DNA from: Fusibacter bizertensis
GTDB lineage: Bacteria > Bacillota > Clostridia > Peptostreptococcales > Acidaminobacteraceae
Assembly: GCF_029914245.1 (NCBI RefSeq)
Contig: NZ_JARYZI010000008.1
Span: 108,041 to 172,040, forward strand
Length of the DNA stretch: 64,000 bases
Reading direction: 5' to 3'
Shown: positions 9,091-18,500 of the stretch, in pieces
Layout: every line of letters starts with the position of its first letter
Position numbering within the stretch: position 1 is the first letter of the stretch
The notes under the pieces: generated by a model
What the model was told of the DNA's origin: nothing
Seen by the model: the letters and a program-made list of their open reading frames with translations, nothing else
The model's database searches: none
Made by a program: the position numbers and the translations under genes

Positions 9091-10119
9091 CTAGTTATTG
9101 GCTTCTAAATCACCTATAAAATTATCAAACAGTCTCCTTAATAGCTCAACATTGGTACTGTAGTACATTTTTTTGCCATTTTGGATGTGGAGTGTCAATA
9201 ATCTTAGCCCGAGTAGCAATCCTATATGGTGGCTAATCGTTGCTTTTGAAAGTTTTAAGCGATCTGCATAATCTTTAGCACATACAGGTTCTTTTGATGC
9301 CATCTGGATCATCAAAAGTTTTGTAGGATCACCTAGGCATTTAAAAACTTCTTGTTCGATGGTTTCTTCCTTTTCAGAGGTAATATTTCGCATAGCAAAA
9401 CCCAAAATCATCTTCATGCTCATATGATCTTCTGAAATTTTATACATCAACACGTATTCCCCTAGCACAGTCATACATACATCTATATCCGAAAGCGAAT
9501 GGGTTTCACCCTCAAACTGAATCATCAAATAACTGTTTCTAAACTTAGTCTCATCTTTCATAGCTTCTTCAAAATTTGCAATTTCACGGTCATAGATTGC
9601 ATTGACCCTTGTCTCTATTTTTTCATAAGATGCTACAAAATGTGTTAATGTCTCCACACATTTATAGTAAATCTCAGGCGCTTCATTCTTAAATTTTTTA
9701 AGCTGACTATAAGTCATGATAATTTGGCTGGTATTGTTCTCAATCAATTCATCAATTCTTGCTTTAATACCTTGTTCTCCAGTTTCTCTTGGTCTTACAT
9801 ACTCTTTGATATAGGCATCATAAAAGCCTTCTGGACCAACTGCTTTAACAAGCTGTATAATTTCACGAGGATTTTTATCAGGATTATTGATCGCTATGTT
9901 GGCAATCATACCATCGAGATAATATTTTCTAAATAAAAGTTTCAAATCTTCAAACACTCGCATGGAAACTGAAGTAGAAAGTTCTTCAATTAGTCCTTCT
10001 ATTTCTTTAGAAGGTTCTACACCAACTTTTTTAACTTCTTTTCGAAATTCATGTATCCCAACCAACCTTTGAATTGCGAACACAAAATCTAAACTTTTTA
10101 CACGAATGTTTCTAACCAT
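9091..10119 (-). CDS. ArsR-type winged-helix regulator with a long N-terminal domain
   Basis: A 342-residue protein whose last 90 residues form an ArsR-like winged helix (CLGDPTKLLMIQMASKEPVCAKDYADRLKLSKATISHHIGLL, then a GKKMYYS wing). Typical ArsR repressors are about 100 residues. Here roughly 250 extra N-terminal residues, mostly helical, probably form a ligand-binding or dimerisation domain; I do not recognise it. The Cys pair of metal-sensing ArsR proteins (ELCVCD) is absent, so a metal ligand is not supported. It follows the MFS exporter gene by 64 bp on the same strand, so it likely controls that operon through the inverted repeats at the promoter. Confidence 0.8.
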   Translation of the reverse strand: MVRNIRVKSLDFVFAIQRLVGIHEFRKEVKKVGVEPSKEIEGLIEELSTSVSMRVFEDLKLLFRKYYLDGMIANIAINNPDKNPREIIQLVKAVGPEGFYDAYIKEYVRPRETGEQGIKARIDELIENNTSQIIMTYSQLKKFKNEAPEIYYKCVETLTHFVASYEKIETRVNAIYDREIANFEEAMKDETKFRNSYLMIQFEGETHSLSDIDVCMTVLGEYVLMYKISEDHMSMKMILGFAMRNITSEKEETIEQEVFKCLGDPTKLLMIQMASKEPVCAKDYADRLKLSKATISHHIGLLLGLRLLTLHIQNGKKMYYSTNVELLRRLFDNFIGDLEANN

Positions 10120-10183
10120 AATGCTCTCCTCATTTTAGCTAATCTATATTTTAGACGCCTTGCGTCTTTTATATATTATTACA

Positions 10184-11437
10184 CTAACCTTGAGACACTG
10201 CAACCTCTTTTAAGTTTGAGTTACGTTGAACTGAAAGTGCAATCACTGCGAGCGCAAGTGCATCGAATCCAAGTAGTACATAGCTAGGGATATAAGCCAT
10301 CAACATACCTGTTAACAGATAGGCTATCGGCATAACGCCTTGTGACATAGCTCCTAAAACTCCCATGGCACGTCCTCTGTATTCATCTTCTATAGTGACT
10401 TGAAAAAGAACTTGAAGCGGTACATTTACCAAGATCACTACCATTGAAAGTCCAACTAGCGTTATACCATAATAAAAAGGTACAAGTAAATGGAGGTTCA
10501 CAAAAGGCATCACTGGCACTGCAAATAAAAACATCATCATACTAAATAAAAGCATAGCATTTCTAAAAAGTCCCTGTGAAAACTGAATATTTTTCTTGCC
10601 TACATAGATGGACATCACTATAGCGCCTATAGGAAAAGCGGCTTGAACGATGCCATTTACTTGAGGAGAAATGCCATGGTAATTGATTAGATCTACTGGC
10701 AATATAATTGAAAATCCAGATAAAAAGAAGTTAATTACAAGTGCATACATTGCAATGGTCATAAACGTTTTTTGAGTTGAAACATAACGAAAACCTTCTT
10801 TTAAGTTCTGAATAAATGGTTCTTTAGATTTTTGTTTCTGAACGCCCGTGCCAAACATGTGAAAATCAATAAAAAGCTCACTCACCGATGACAAAAGAAA
10901 AGATATAGCGTTGATTAAAAAGAACAGTTTAACATCTATAAGGCCATATACGATTCCACCAAGTATTGGTGCAGTAATCGCTAATATACTATCAAGTCCT
11001 TGTGAGTAAGCATTGATTTTAGTCAAATTAGCTCTTGATACGATGTTGGGATACGCAGCACCAAATGCACTGCTTAAAAAAACAAATAAAATTGCTAAAA
11101 TCAGTTCTGCCATGTAAATCGTAAAAAGTGATAGTCCACTTTGCGGAATCATGAAGAAGAAGATCAACATGGCAATACCACTGATAAAATCCGCTCCAAC
11201 GACTAAAATTTTTCGATCAATTCTATCTGCAATCCCACCAACAACTGGACTTAAGATGACCATTGGAAGTGTCGTTAAAAGTAGTGAAATTGCAAAACTT
11301 TGTGCGGAACCCGTGAGTTTTAATATGTAAAAACTCATTGCAAAACCAAATAATTTTGAACCAAGTGAGCTGACGCCTTTACCACAAAGCGTCAGCCATA
11401 GGTTTCTTAACTCTTTACTCACTATGCTATCCCCCAA
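10184..11437 (-). CDS. MFS efflux transporter (MFS_3 / enterobactin-exporter-like group)
   Basis: A 417-residue major facilitator protein with twelve predicted membrane segments. The motif GGIADRIDRKILVVGAD after helix 2 is the MFS loop 2-3 signature (G-x3-D-R-x-x-R/K). A central hydrophilic loop (about residues 195-215) separates the two six-helix halves. Layout resembles the EntS/macrolide-efflux group that exports drugs or small metabolites by proton antiport; the substrate cannot be told from sequence. It starts at ATG 11437 and is preceded by a 37-codon ORF and a promoter with inverted repeats, and followed by its probable ArsR-type regulator. Confidence 0.88.
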   Translation of the reverse strand: MGDSIVSKELRNLWLTLCGKGVSSLGSKLFGFAMSFYILKLTGSAQSFAISLLLTTLPMVILSPVVGGIADRIDRKILVVGADFISGIAMLIFFFMIPQSGLSLFTIYMAELILAILFVFLSSAFGAAYPNIVSRANLTKINAYSQGLDSILAITAPILGGIVYGLIDVKLFFLINAISFLLSSVSELFIDFHMFGTGVQKQKSKEPFIQNLKEGFRYVSTQKTFMTIAMYALVINFFLSGFSIILPVDLINYHGISPQVNGIVQAAFPIGAIVMSIYVGKKNIQFSQGLFRNAMLLFSMMMFLFAVPVMPFVNLHLLVPFYYGITLVGLSMVVILVNVPLQVLFQVTIEDEYRGRAMGVLGAMSQGVMPIAYLLTGMLMAYIPSYVLLGFDALALAVIALSVQRNSNLKEVAVSQG

Positions 11438-11484
11438 GTTAATTATAGTTTTTTAACCACCAAGTTAACCGCAGTTGCTTTTTC

Positions 11485-11598
11485 TTATTTATGTCTTTTA
11501 GTTTGCTTGCTTGATTTTAATTCTTCTTGAGATAATGGTTTGAAAATTACTCTTCCGTCTAATCCTGTTTGTACGTTCAAGAAATTCATGTTATTCAT
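11485..11598 (-). CDS. Small 37-residue ORF at the head of the MFS operon
   Basis: ATG 11598 follows AGGAGG by 6 nt, one of the best ribosome sites in the window, and the frame runs 37 codons to TAA at 11485. The product begins MNNMNFLNVQTGLDGR and ends in a basic tail (KQTKRHK). It lies about 45 bp downstream of the MFS promoter and 47 bp before the MFS start. I recognise no family. It may be a real small protein or a leader peptide whose translation tunes expression of the exporter. Confidence 0.6.
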   Translation of the reverse strand: MNNMNFLNVQTGLDGRVIFKPLSQEELKSSKQTKRHK

Positions 11599-11645
11599 AT
11601 AGGTTCCTCCTATCAATTTAAAGGGTAATGGGTTTCTATGTAAAC

Positions 11646-11700
11646 ATCATAACACATAATTCATTTGAGTTCAATGAATATCTAACTATAAATTAGTTAG
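11646..11700 (-). promoter_or_regulatory. MFS-operon promoter with two inverted-repeat operators
   Basis: On the minus strand TTGAAC (11674-11669) and TATGAT (11651-11646) are 17 bp apart. ATTCATT-N7-AATGAAT (11659-11679) covers the -35 box and part of the spacer. CTAACTA-TAAAT-TAGTTAG (11682-11700) lies just upstream. Both repeats have perfect 7-nt arms, a size and placement that suit a dimeric winged-helix repressor such as the ArsR-type protein of this operon. Confidence 0.65.
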
Positions 11701-11776
11701 AATTTAATTAAACCATTTTTAATCTCGTTTTAACCTAACCTTAACCAATGATTTTTCTGAATTCTCTAATAATTCC

Positions 11777-11806
11777 TTGTTTCTCCATTGTTTATCTTGG
11801 TATAAT
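11777..11806 (+). promoter_or_regulatory. lysR promoter
   Basis: TTGTTT (11777-11782) and TATAAT (11801-11806) are 18 bp apart, in the orientation of lysR. TTAGCTGAGCTAA (11811-11823), an interrupted palindrome near the start point, has the T-N11-A form of LysR-type sites and could be autoregulatory. Confidence 0.55.
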
Positions 11807-11847
11807 GACATTAGCTGAGCTAATTCAAATTTTAATAACAATCAGCA

Positions 11848-11864
11848 GGGTTAATTATTAACCC
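11848..11864 (+). promoter_or_regulatory. Perfect palindrome abutting the lysR ribosome site
   Basis: GGGTTAATTATTAACCC is a 17-bp perfect inverted repeat that ends one base before AGGAGG (11865-11870). In the mRNA it would form a hairpin flanking the ribosome site; in DNA it could be an operator. Confidence 0.45.
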
Positions 11865-11875
11865 AGGAGGGCACT

Positions 11876-12781
11876 ATGGGATATGTACCAAATCATGCAG
11901 TCAATTTTGAGCTTTATAAGATATTTTATTATGCGGCAAACTCTTTAAACTTTTCTAAAGCTGCAGCGACATTACACGTCACCCAATCTGCTGTGAGTCA
12001 AGCCATAAAGTCTTTAGAATCTCAACTGGGCATCGCTTTGTTTTATAGACAAGGTCGCAATGTCACCTTGACATACGAGGGCGAAGTCCTTTTTCAACAT
12101 GTTGAAAAGGCTTATCATTTTTTCAGATCTGCTGAAAATGCAATTCACAATATTAAGTCTTTAGATGAAGGGACTATATTCATTGGGGCAAGCGATACTA
12201 TTACGCGACTTTTCTTGATTGATTCAATCAAATCTTTTCATCAGCACTATCCTAAAGTCAGAATATCCATCAACAATCGCCCCTCAACAAGGTCTATTGA
12301 GAAGCTGGAAAAAGGCGAGCTTGATATCGCAATTATCAATGTGATGCCAAATTTTGACTATGAAGATTTGCAGCTCTACCCATTAACCACACTAGAACAT
12401 ATCTTCGTGAGTTCTGTGCCTGTTGACCCATCACTTAATCACCTTAGCAACTGGATGGATCAACCACTTGTGAGCCTCGAAAAAAAATCAACCACTCGAA
12501 AAATTCTTGAAACTTTTTACGAACGTTATGAGTTAGAGATGAAGCCTGCTTTTGAGTTTGGGTCATTTGACGTTGTACTTGAAGCAATACATGCAGGAAT
12601 GGGGATTGGTTTTGTTCCAAAACGCATCGCAGCAGATCTTATTAATAGGAAGGAACTTTTTGAAATCCAAATTGTAGAACAAATTCCTTCTATAGATATA
12701 GGCATACTCATCAATAAAGGCAAGCCATTATCAATCGCTACACAAAAATACTTAGAAATTCTCAAAAATAACGAGACTTAA
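11876..12781 (+). CDS. LysR-family transcriptional regulator
   Basis: A 301-residue regulator of usual LysR length. Residues 22-70 are the winged helix-turn-helix (FSKAAATLHVTQSAVSQAIKSLESQLGIALFYRQ), followed by a linker helix and a periplasmic-binding-like effector domain (about 95-295). The N-terminus resembles CysL/YwfK-type members, but the effector is unknown. Start ATG 11876 has a strong AGGAGGG site. It lies 56 bp upstream of glgB on the same strand with no terminator between, so it may be cotranscribed with, and perhaps regulate, the glycogen genes. Confidence 0.9.
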   Translation: MGYVPNHAVNFELYKIFYYAANSLNFSKAAATLHVTQSAVSQAIKSLESQLGIALFYRQGRNVTLTYEGEVLFQHVEKAYHFFRSAENAIHNIKSLDEGTIFIGASDTITRLFLIDSIKSFHQHYPKVRISINNRPSTRSIEKLEKGELDIAIINVMPNFDYEDLQLYPLTTLEHIFVSSVPVDPSLNHLSNWMDQPLVSLEKKSTTRKILETFYERYELEMKPAFEFGSFDVVLEAIHAGMGIGFVPKRIAADLINRKELFEIQIVEQIPSIDIGILINKGKPLSIATQKYLEILKNNET

Positions 12782-12837
12782 GTGATTTTTGGGGAATAAA
12801 TATTATGTAAGTAAAACAGATTGGGGGAAATAAGTAT

Positions 12838-14781
12838 ATGCATACTAATGATATAAAAGAAAGTATCCACGAAAAGGGTTTCTTTTATCTTCATGATGGC
12901 GAATTAGATGTACATCTTTTTCATGAAGGTACAAACTATCAAAGCTACAATTTTTTTGGTGCACACAAGATTCACAAATTTGACATGGATGCCATCAGGT
13001 TTGTGGTATGGGCACCAAATGCTAAAGAAGTTCATTTAGTTGGCGACTTTAACGATTGGGACGATTTTGGTTATCCGCTTCAGCGCATTTCTGATAGCGG
13101 GGTTTGGCATATTTGTGTACCGGGCGTTAATCACTATGACCGCTATAAATACAGAATCACAACTCAAAGTCACGAAATTTTGTTTAAGGCTGATCCGTAT
13201 GCTTTCCACGCTGAGGAACGTCCGCACACTGCATCAAAATATTATGATATTTCTGGTTATCAATGGCACGACAACAGTTGGCTCGATCAAAGAAAAGAAA
13301 AGGATCATCACCATAGTCCTATGAGCATCTATGAAGTCAATTTACTCTCATGGAGAAAAAAAACTGACGGTGCACAGTATTCCTATCACGATTTGGCACA
13401 AGAGTTAATCCCATATGTAAAAGAAATGAATTTTACGCATATAGAACTCATGCCTATCATGGAACACCCCTATGATGGTTCATGGGGCTATCAATTAACT
13501 GGCTACTTTGCACCTACTAGTCGCTATGGCACACCAAAGGATTTTATGTACTTTGTCGATACCTGTCATCAAAACGGTATAGGCGTAATTTTAGATTGGG
13601 TACCTTGTCATTACTGCAAAGATGCACATGGTTTATATCATTTTGATGGTGGACCTGTCTTTGAATCTCCCGAGTATGATCGCGCACATAACGATCAATG
13701 GGGTACCATCAACTTCGACTACGGTCGCCCTGAAGTTCAATCATTTTTAATTTCGAATTTACTTTATTGGTTAGAAAATTACCATGTAGATGGTATACGT
13801 ATAGACGCTGTAGCATATATGCTATATCTTAACTTCGGTGGTAAGATCTTAAAGAACAAATATGGTGGGTTTGAAAATCTCGATGCAATAGAATTTATCA
13901 AAAAGATGAATCATGTCGTTCTAGACGCTTATCCAGACGCATTACTTATGGCTGAAGAAAGTACCTCTTGGCCTAAAGTATCTGGAAAAATAGAAGATGG
14001 TGGATTAGGGTTTAACTACAAATGGAATATGGGTTGGATGAACGATATCTTAGAATATATGCAACTAGACCCTGCTTATCGAAAAGGATTTCACAGAGCA
14101 CTTACATTTACCATGACTTACGCATTTTCAGAGTTCTTTGTCTTACCACTGAGTCACGATGAAGTCGTACATGGCAAGAAGTCACTACTCGAAAAAATGC
14201 CCGGAACTTATCACGAGAAATTTGCAAATCTTCGCCTGCTCTTAGCCTATATGTATGCACATCCCGGTAAAAAACTTTTGTTTATGGGAAGTGAATTTGG
14301 TCAATTTATAGAGTGGAACGAATGGCAAGCACTTGATTGGCATTTGTTAGAATATACCTCACATAAAAGTATGCAATTGTATATGAAAGAACTGAATTTT
14401 GTTTACAAAAGTCATCCTAGTTTTTATGAACTAGACACCACTTATGATGGCTACAGCTGGATTGAAGTAGACAATTCTGATGAAAGCGTTATTTCTTTCG
14501 AAAGAATTGATAAAAGCGGTTGCAAGGTATTAGCAGCATTTAACTTCACACCAGTTCCAAGAAACGCACATCCAATCGGCGTAGACAAGCCTGGCACTTA
14601 TGAAGTGTTTTTTAACACTTGTGACCAACGCTTTGGAGGCGCAGAACCATCTTTGGCTACAGAATATATAGCAACAAAAGAAAAATCATTTAATCGCCCT
14701 TACACACTACGTATTAAGTTACAAGGATTAAGTGGCGTGTTCATAAAGTACAAGGAGGATAATGATAATGAAAGAAGGTAA
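12838..14781 (+). CDS. glgB: 1,4-alpha-glucan branching enzyme
   Basis: Cuts alpha-1,4 chains and re-attaches them as alpha-1,6 branches during glycogen synthesis. The 647 residues include an N-terminal CBM48 ([21 protein letters not shown], about residues 60-80), a GH13 barrel, and a C-terminal beta domain. Catalytic signatures are present: [12 protein letters not shown] (nucleophile Asp), LLMAEES (acid/base Glu) and [10 protein letters not shown] (transition-state Asp). GGGGGAAAT precedes ATG 12838. It is the first enzyme gene of the glycogen cluster, and its 3' end overlaps glgC by 14 bp. Confidence 0.96.
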   Translation: MHTNDIKESIHEKGFFYLHDGELDVHLFHEGTNYQSYNFFGAHKIHKFDMDAIRFVVWAPNAKEVHLVGDFNDWDDFGYPLQRISDSGVWHICVPGVNHYDRYKYRITTQSHEILFKADPYAFHAEERPHTASKYYDISGYQWHDNSWLDQRKEKDHHHSPMSIYEVNLLSWRKKTDGAQYSYHDLAQELIPYVKEMNFTHIELMPIMEHPYDGSWGYQLTGYFAPTSRYGTPKDFMYFVDTCHQNGIGVILDWVPCHYCKDAHGLYHFDGGPVFESPEYDRAHNDQWGTINFDYGRPEVQSFLISNLLYWLENYHVDGIRIDAVAYMLYLNFGGKILKNKYGGFENLDAIEFIKKMNHVVLDAYPDALLMAEESTSWPKVSGKIEDGGLGFNYKWNMGWMNDILEYMQLDPAYRKGFHRALTFTMTYAFSEFFVLPLSHDEVVHGKKSLLEKMPGTYHEKFANLRLLLAYMYAHPGKKLLFMGSEFGQFIEWNEWQALDWHLLEYTSHKSMQLYMKELNFVYKSHPSFYELDTTYDGYSWIEVDNSDESVISFERIDKSGCKVLAAFNFTPVPRNAHPIGVDKPGTYEVFFNTCDQRFGGAEPSLATEYIATKEKSFNRPYTLRIKLQGLSGVFIKYKEDNDNERR

Positions 14782-15907
14782 AATGATTGCCATGCTATTA
14801 GCTGGCGGACAAGGTTCACGACTTAAACTATTGACACAAGAAGTTGCAAAACCTGCTGTTCCTTTTGGCGGAAAATATCGTATCATCGATTTTCCACTGA
14901 GCAACTGTTCCAACTCTAACATCTTTGACGTGGGCATTCTCACGCAATATAAGCCTTATCAGTTAAATTCACACATCGGGATCGGAAGTGCGTGGGATTT
15001 AGACCGTCGCTCGGGCGGCGTAAGAGTTTTGCCACCTTATACAAGCGAACTTGGAGGCAGATGGTATAAAGGGACTGCCAATGCAATCTATGAAAATATA
15101 AGCTTTATTGATGAACTCGATCCTGAATACGTATTGATTCTTTCAGGTGACCATATCTATAAAATGGATTATTCAAAGATGCTGGACTTTCATATTCAAA
15201 AAAAGGCTGATATCACCATATCAGTTGTTGGTGTTCCATGGGATGAAACACACCGTTTTGGAATCTTAAACATCGATGAAAACAACTTTATCACTGAATT
15301 TGATGAAAAACCAAAACATGCGAAATCAAACCTCGCCTCAATGGGTATCTATATCTTCAACTGGAAGGCACTTCGTTCTTATCTCGTTGCAGAAGAAAAA
15401 AAAGCCGGATCAGCCAATGATTTTGGTAAAGATATCATCCCTCAAATGAAGCTTGATGGCAAAAAAACTTTTGCCTATGAATTTGAAGGTTATTGGAAAG
15501 ATGTTGGTACTGTAAAAAGCTATTGGGAAGCCAACATGGATCTCCTCAGCGATGACAATGAGCTCGATTTATATGATAGTAATTGGAAAATCTATACTAA
15601 AAACAAACATTTACCACCACAATATATCGCATGTGGTGCTTCCGTTACAAACTCTTTAATCAATGAAGGTTGTACTGTTGAAGGTCATCTTGAAAGCTGT
15701 GTTCTTTTCAACGAAATCCTCATAAAAAAGGAAGCCAAAGTTTTTAATACCGTTATCTTATCGGGTGTAACGATTGAAGAAGATTGTGAAATCCATAATG
15801 CAGTTATCATGGAAGATGTAACCGTCAAAGCAGGGACTGTAATTGGTTCTCCAGACAGTAACATCATCTATCTTGTTAGTAAAAATAAAATAATCGAAAC
15901 GGAGTGA
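14768..15907 (+). CDS. glgC: Glucose-1-phosphate adenylyltransferase
   Basis: Makes ADP-glucose from glucose-1-phosphate and ATP, the committed and usually allosterically controlled step of glycogen synthesis. The nucleotide-binding loop [11 protein letters not shown], the substrate region [20 protein letters not shown] and a C-terminal left-handed beta-helix (hexapeptide repeats, about 290-375) are all seen. I chose ATG 14768 because it sits 9 nt after GGAGG; an in-frame ATG at 14762 is only 3 nt away from that site. The loop reads [14 protein letters not shown] where many homologues have SRLxxLTxxRAKPA, so the usual Arg is replaced by Val. It is paired with glgD, as in other Firmicutes. Confidence 0.95.
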   Translation: MKEGKMIAMLLAGGQGSRLKLLTQEVAKPAVPFGGKYRIIDFPLSNCSNSNIFDVGILTQYKPYQLNSHIGIGSAWDLDRRSGGVRVLPPYTSELGGRWYKGTANAIYENISFIDELDPEYVLILSGDHIYKMDYSKMLDFHIQKKADITISVVGVPWDETHRFGILNIDENNFITEFDEKPKHAKSNLASMGIYIFNWKALRSYLVAEEKKAGSANDFGKDIIPQMKLDGKKTFAYEFEGYWKDVGTVKSYWEANMDLLSDDNELDLYDSNWKIYTKNKHLPPQYIACGASVTNSLINEGCTVEGHLESCVLFNEILIKKEAKVFNTVILSGVTIEEDCEIHNAVIMEDVTVKAGTVIGSPDSNIIYLVSKNKIIETE

Positions 15908-15914
15908 GGTGTAT

Positions 15915-17051
15915 ATGAAAAATTGTTTAGGAATCATTAACTTAAGTGAAGTAGATAGCCCTTTCGGCGTTCTATGCCAAAACAGACCCGCTTCGATGCT
16001 GCCGTTTGCAGGTAGATATAGGGTCATAGATTTCACGCTCTCTAATATGGTCAATAGTGGAATCAACAATATCGGTGTATTCACCGGTAATAAAGTGCGT
16101 TCTGTAATGGACCATCTTGGTTCAGGACAGCCTTGGGATTTAGATAGAAAAATCAATGGTTTATTTCTCTTTACACCAACATATGATTACACTTCTATCA
16201 ATGCAAAAGTAGGCGATTTAGACTTGTTTTTCCAAAATAAATCTTTTGTAAAAAATGCCAAGCAAGAAAATATATTTTTAGCAAAGACATACATGATTGC
16301 TAACATCGATCTGAAAGAAGCTTATCAAGAGTTTCTGGATACAGGGGCAGATATCGGCATTATATATAAAAAAGTATCAGATCCCAAAAATCGATTTATC
16401 GGTTGTGATAAGATCAATTTTGATGGAAAAGGCGAGTTCGAAAGCATAGGTACCAATCTCGGTATGGAAGAGAACTTTGATCTATCTCTCGAAATGTATT
16501 TCATGAAGAAAAATGTATACTTCGATTTACTTTTTGATTCAGTTGAACGTGGTAATGCTAACTATCTCAAGCAAGCAGTTCTCAACAGTTTAAACAAATA
16601 TAAGGTGCATACTATTGAATTTACAGGGTATGTATCTTGCATCAATACGTTAAGAAACTATTTTGATGCCAATATGGCCATATTAAATCAAGAAATATCC
16701 AATGAACTTTTCTTTGAGCATGGTCAAATTTTTACAAAAGTTAAAGATGAGCCTTCAACCCACTACAAGAAAAATGCACGGATCAAAAATTCGTTTGTTG
16801 CAAACGGCTGCCAGATTGATGGCTATGTTGAAAACTCTATTATTTTTAGGGGCGTGAAGGTTGAAAAAGGATGCATCATCAGAAACAGTATCGTGATGCA
16901 GAAAACACATATTGATGAAAATGTGCACCTAAATTACACCATCCTTGATAAGCGTACTACCATTAACAAAGGTGTAACATTAATTGGAGATCCATCACTT
17001 CCGTATATTGGCGGAAAAAAAGCGGTGATCTCTAAGGAGGGAGATATATGA
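15915..17051 (+). CDS. glgD: GlgD, regulatory-type glucose-1-phosphate adenylyltransferase subunit
   Basis: A 378-residue paralogue of GlgC that in Firmicutes assembles with GlgC and modulates it. The N-terminus CLGIINLSEVDSPFG lacks the GGxGxRL nucleotide loop, the mark of the non-catalytic subunit, while RPASMLPFAGRYRVIDFTLSNMVNSGI and the C-terminal beta-helix are kept. ATG 15915 lies 5 nt after GAGG; a GTG at 15909 is in frame but overlaps that site. The stop overlaps the glgA start (ATGA at 17048), showing tight coupling. Confidence 0.93.
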   Translation: MKNCLGIINLSEVDSPFGVLCQNRPASMLPFAGRYRVIDFTLSNMVNSGINNIGVFTGNKVRSVMDHLGSGQPWDLDRKINGLFLFTPTYDYTSINAKVGDLDLFFQNKSFVKNAKQENIFLAKTYMIANIDLKEAYQEFLDTGADIGIIYKKVSDPKNRFIGCDKINFDGKGEFESIGTNLGMEENFDLSLEMYFMKKNVYFDLLFDSVERGNANYLKQAVLNSLNKYKVHTIEFTGYVSCINTLRNYFDANMAILNQEISNELFFEHGQIFTKVKDEPSTHYKKNARIKNSFVANGCQIDGYVENSIIFRGVKVEKGCIIRNSIVMQKTHIDENVHLNYTILDKRTTINKGVTLIGDPSLPYIGGKKAVISKEGDI

Positions 17052-18490
17052 CACAAGTCGTTTTTGTGGCTTCTGAAGCAGCGCCTTTCGCAAAAACAGG
17101 TGGTCTTGCAGATGTTGCAGGTTCTCTACCAAAAGCACTTAATTCGAAAAAAATAAACGTTAAAGTTTTTATGCCACTTCATATCAAAATCTCACCGACT
17201 TATAAAGAGCAGATGAAATTCATAGGCTACACAACTGTCAACATGGGATGGCGTACACAATATGTCGGTTTGATGACTTTAAACTACGATGGCGTGGATT
17301 ACTATTTTATCGACAACGAATTTTACTTTAAAAGACATGCGCTTTACGGCGAAGGCGATGACGGAGAGCGTTACATCTTTTTTTGTAAAGCCGTACTCGC
17401 TGCCATCAAAATGACAGGAGAAAAACCCGACATCATCCATACCAACGACTGGCATGCTGCTTCTATCAATGTTCTACTAGATTATTACAGCAGACAAGAT
17501 CCTTTTTATCAAGGTATAAAGACTGTTTTCACCATCCATAATTTGCGTTATCAAGGTGTCTTTGATCCTTATATCATGGGTGATTTACTCAATTTACCTT
17601 ACGAATATTACAACGAAGAGCGTTTGAAGTTCTATGAAAACATCAATATTTTAAAAGGTGGCATCGTCTTTAGCGATCATGTGACTACAGTCTCAAAAAG
17701 CTATGCACATGAAATTACTTATCCTTATTTCGGAGAAAATTTGGATGGTGTCATCAACAAGTACAAAGATAAACTTACAGGGATCGTCAATGGGATAGAT
17801 TATGATATCTATTCGCCTGAAACAGATGTTAACATCCCGGTGAATTTCGATTTTCAAACTGTAGACCGAAAGCGCGAGATCAAAAATCACTTACAAGTTA
17901 AATTTGGTTTACCTGTAGATCCAGATATCCCTATGCTTGCTATGGTGACAAGACTTGCTGATATGAAAGGACTTGACTTGATGCAGCATATCTTAGAGGA
18001 ACTCCTTGATATGGATGTGCAACTGGTAATCCTTGGTACTGGCGAACAACATTATGAAAATATGTTTCGTTATTTCCAATATCGATATCCACATAAACTC
18101 GCTGCAAGAATCTATTTTGATCAATATGAATCACACGCCATCTACGCTGGTGCTGACCTATTCCTCATGCCTTCTCTTTTTGAACCCTGTGGACTGAGTC
18201 AATTGATTGCACTAAGATACGGAACAATCCCTATCGTAAGACAGATTGGCGGGCTTAAAGATACCGTCATCCCTTACAACAAATACACAGGCGAAGGCAA
18301 TGGCTTTGGATTTACAAATTACAACGCACATGAATTACTTTTTACCATTAAGGATGCACTTGGCTATTATAAGGACAAAGCAATATGGTTATCCCTTATG
18401 GAGCAAGCCATGGCTGCTGACAACAGTTGGGAAAAATCTTCAAAGGAATACCTGCAGGTATATGAAAAGGTACTAGGAAGAGAGATATAA
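17048..18490 (+). CDS. glgA: Glycogen synthase (ADP-glucose dependent)
   Basis: A GT5 enzyme that transfers glucose from ADP-glucose to growing alpha-1,4 chains. The 480 residues have the two-Rossmann GT-B fold. KTGGLADVAGSLPKAL (residues 16-31) is the KxGGL ADP-glucose-binding motif, HTNDWHA lies mid N-domain, and the C-domain contains MPSLFEPCGLSQLIALRYGTIPIVRQIGGLKDTV with the conserved Glu-x7-Glu-like region typical of this family. Start overlaps glgD by 4 bp, and glgP follows 10 bp later. Confidence 0.96.
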   Translation: MTQVVFVASEAAPFAKTGGLADVAGSLPKALNSKKINVKVFMPLHIKISPTYKEQMKFIGYTTVNMGWRTQYVGLMTLNYDGVDYYFIDNEFYFKRHALYGEGDDGERYIFFCKAVLAAIKMTGEKPDIIHTNDWHAASINVLLDYYSRQDPFYQGIKTVFTIHNLRYQGVFDPYIMGDLLNLPYEYYNEERLKFYENINILKGGIVFSDHVTTVSKSYAHEITYPYFGENLDGVINKYKDKLTGIVNGIDYDIYSPETDVNIPVNFDFQTVDRKREIKNHLQVKFGLPVDPDIPMLAMVTRLADMKGLDLMQHILEELLDMDVQLVILGTGEQHYENMFRYFQYRYPHKLAARIYFDQYESHAIYAGADLFLMPSLFEPCGLSQLIALRYGTIPIVRQIGGLKDTVIPYNKYTGEGNGFGFTNYNAHELLFTIKDALGYYKDKAIWLSLMEQAMAADNSWEKSSKEYLQVYEKVLGREI

Positions 18491-18500
18491 GAGGTGAAGT

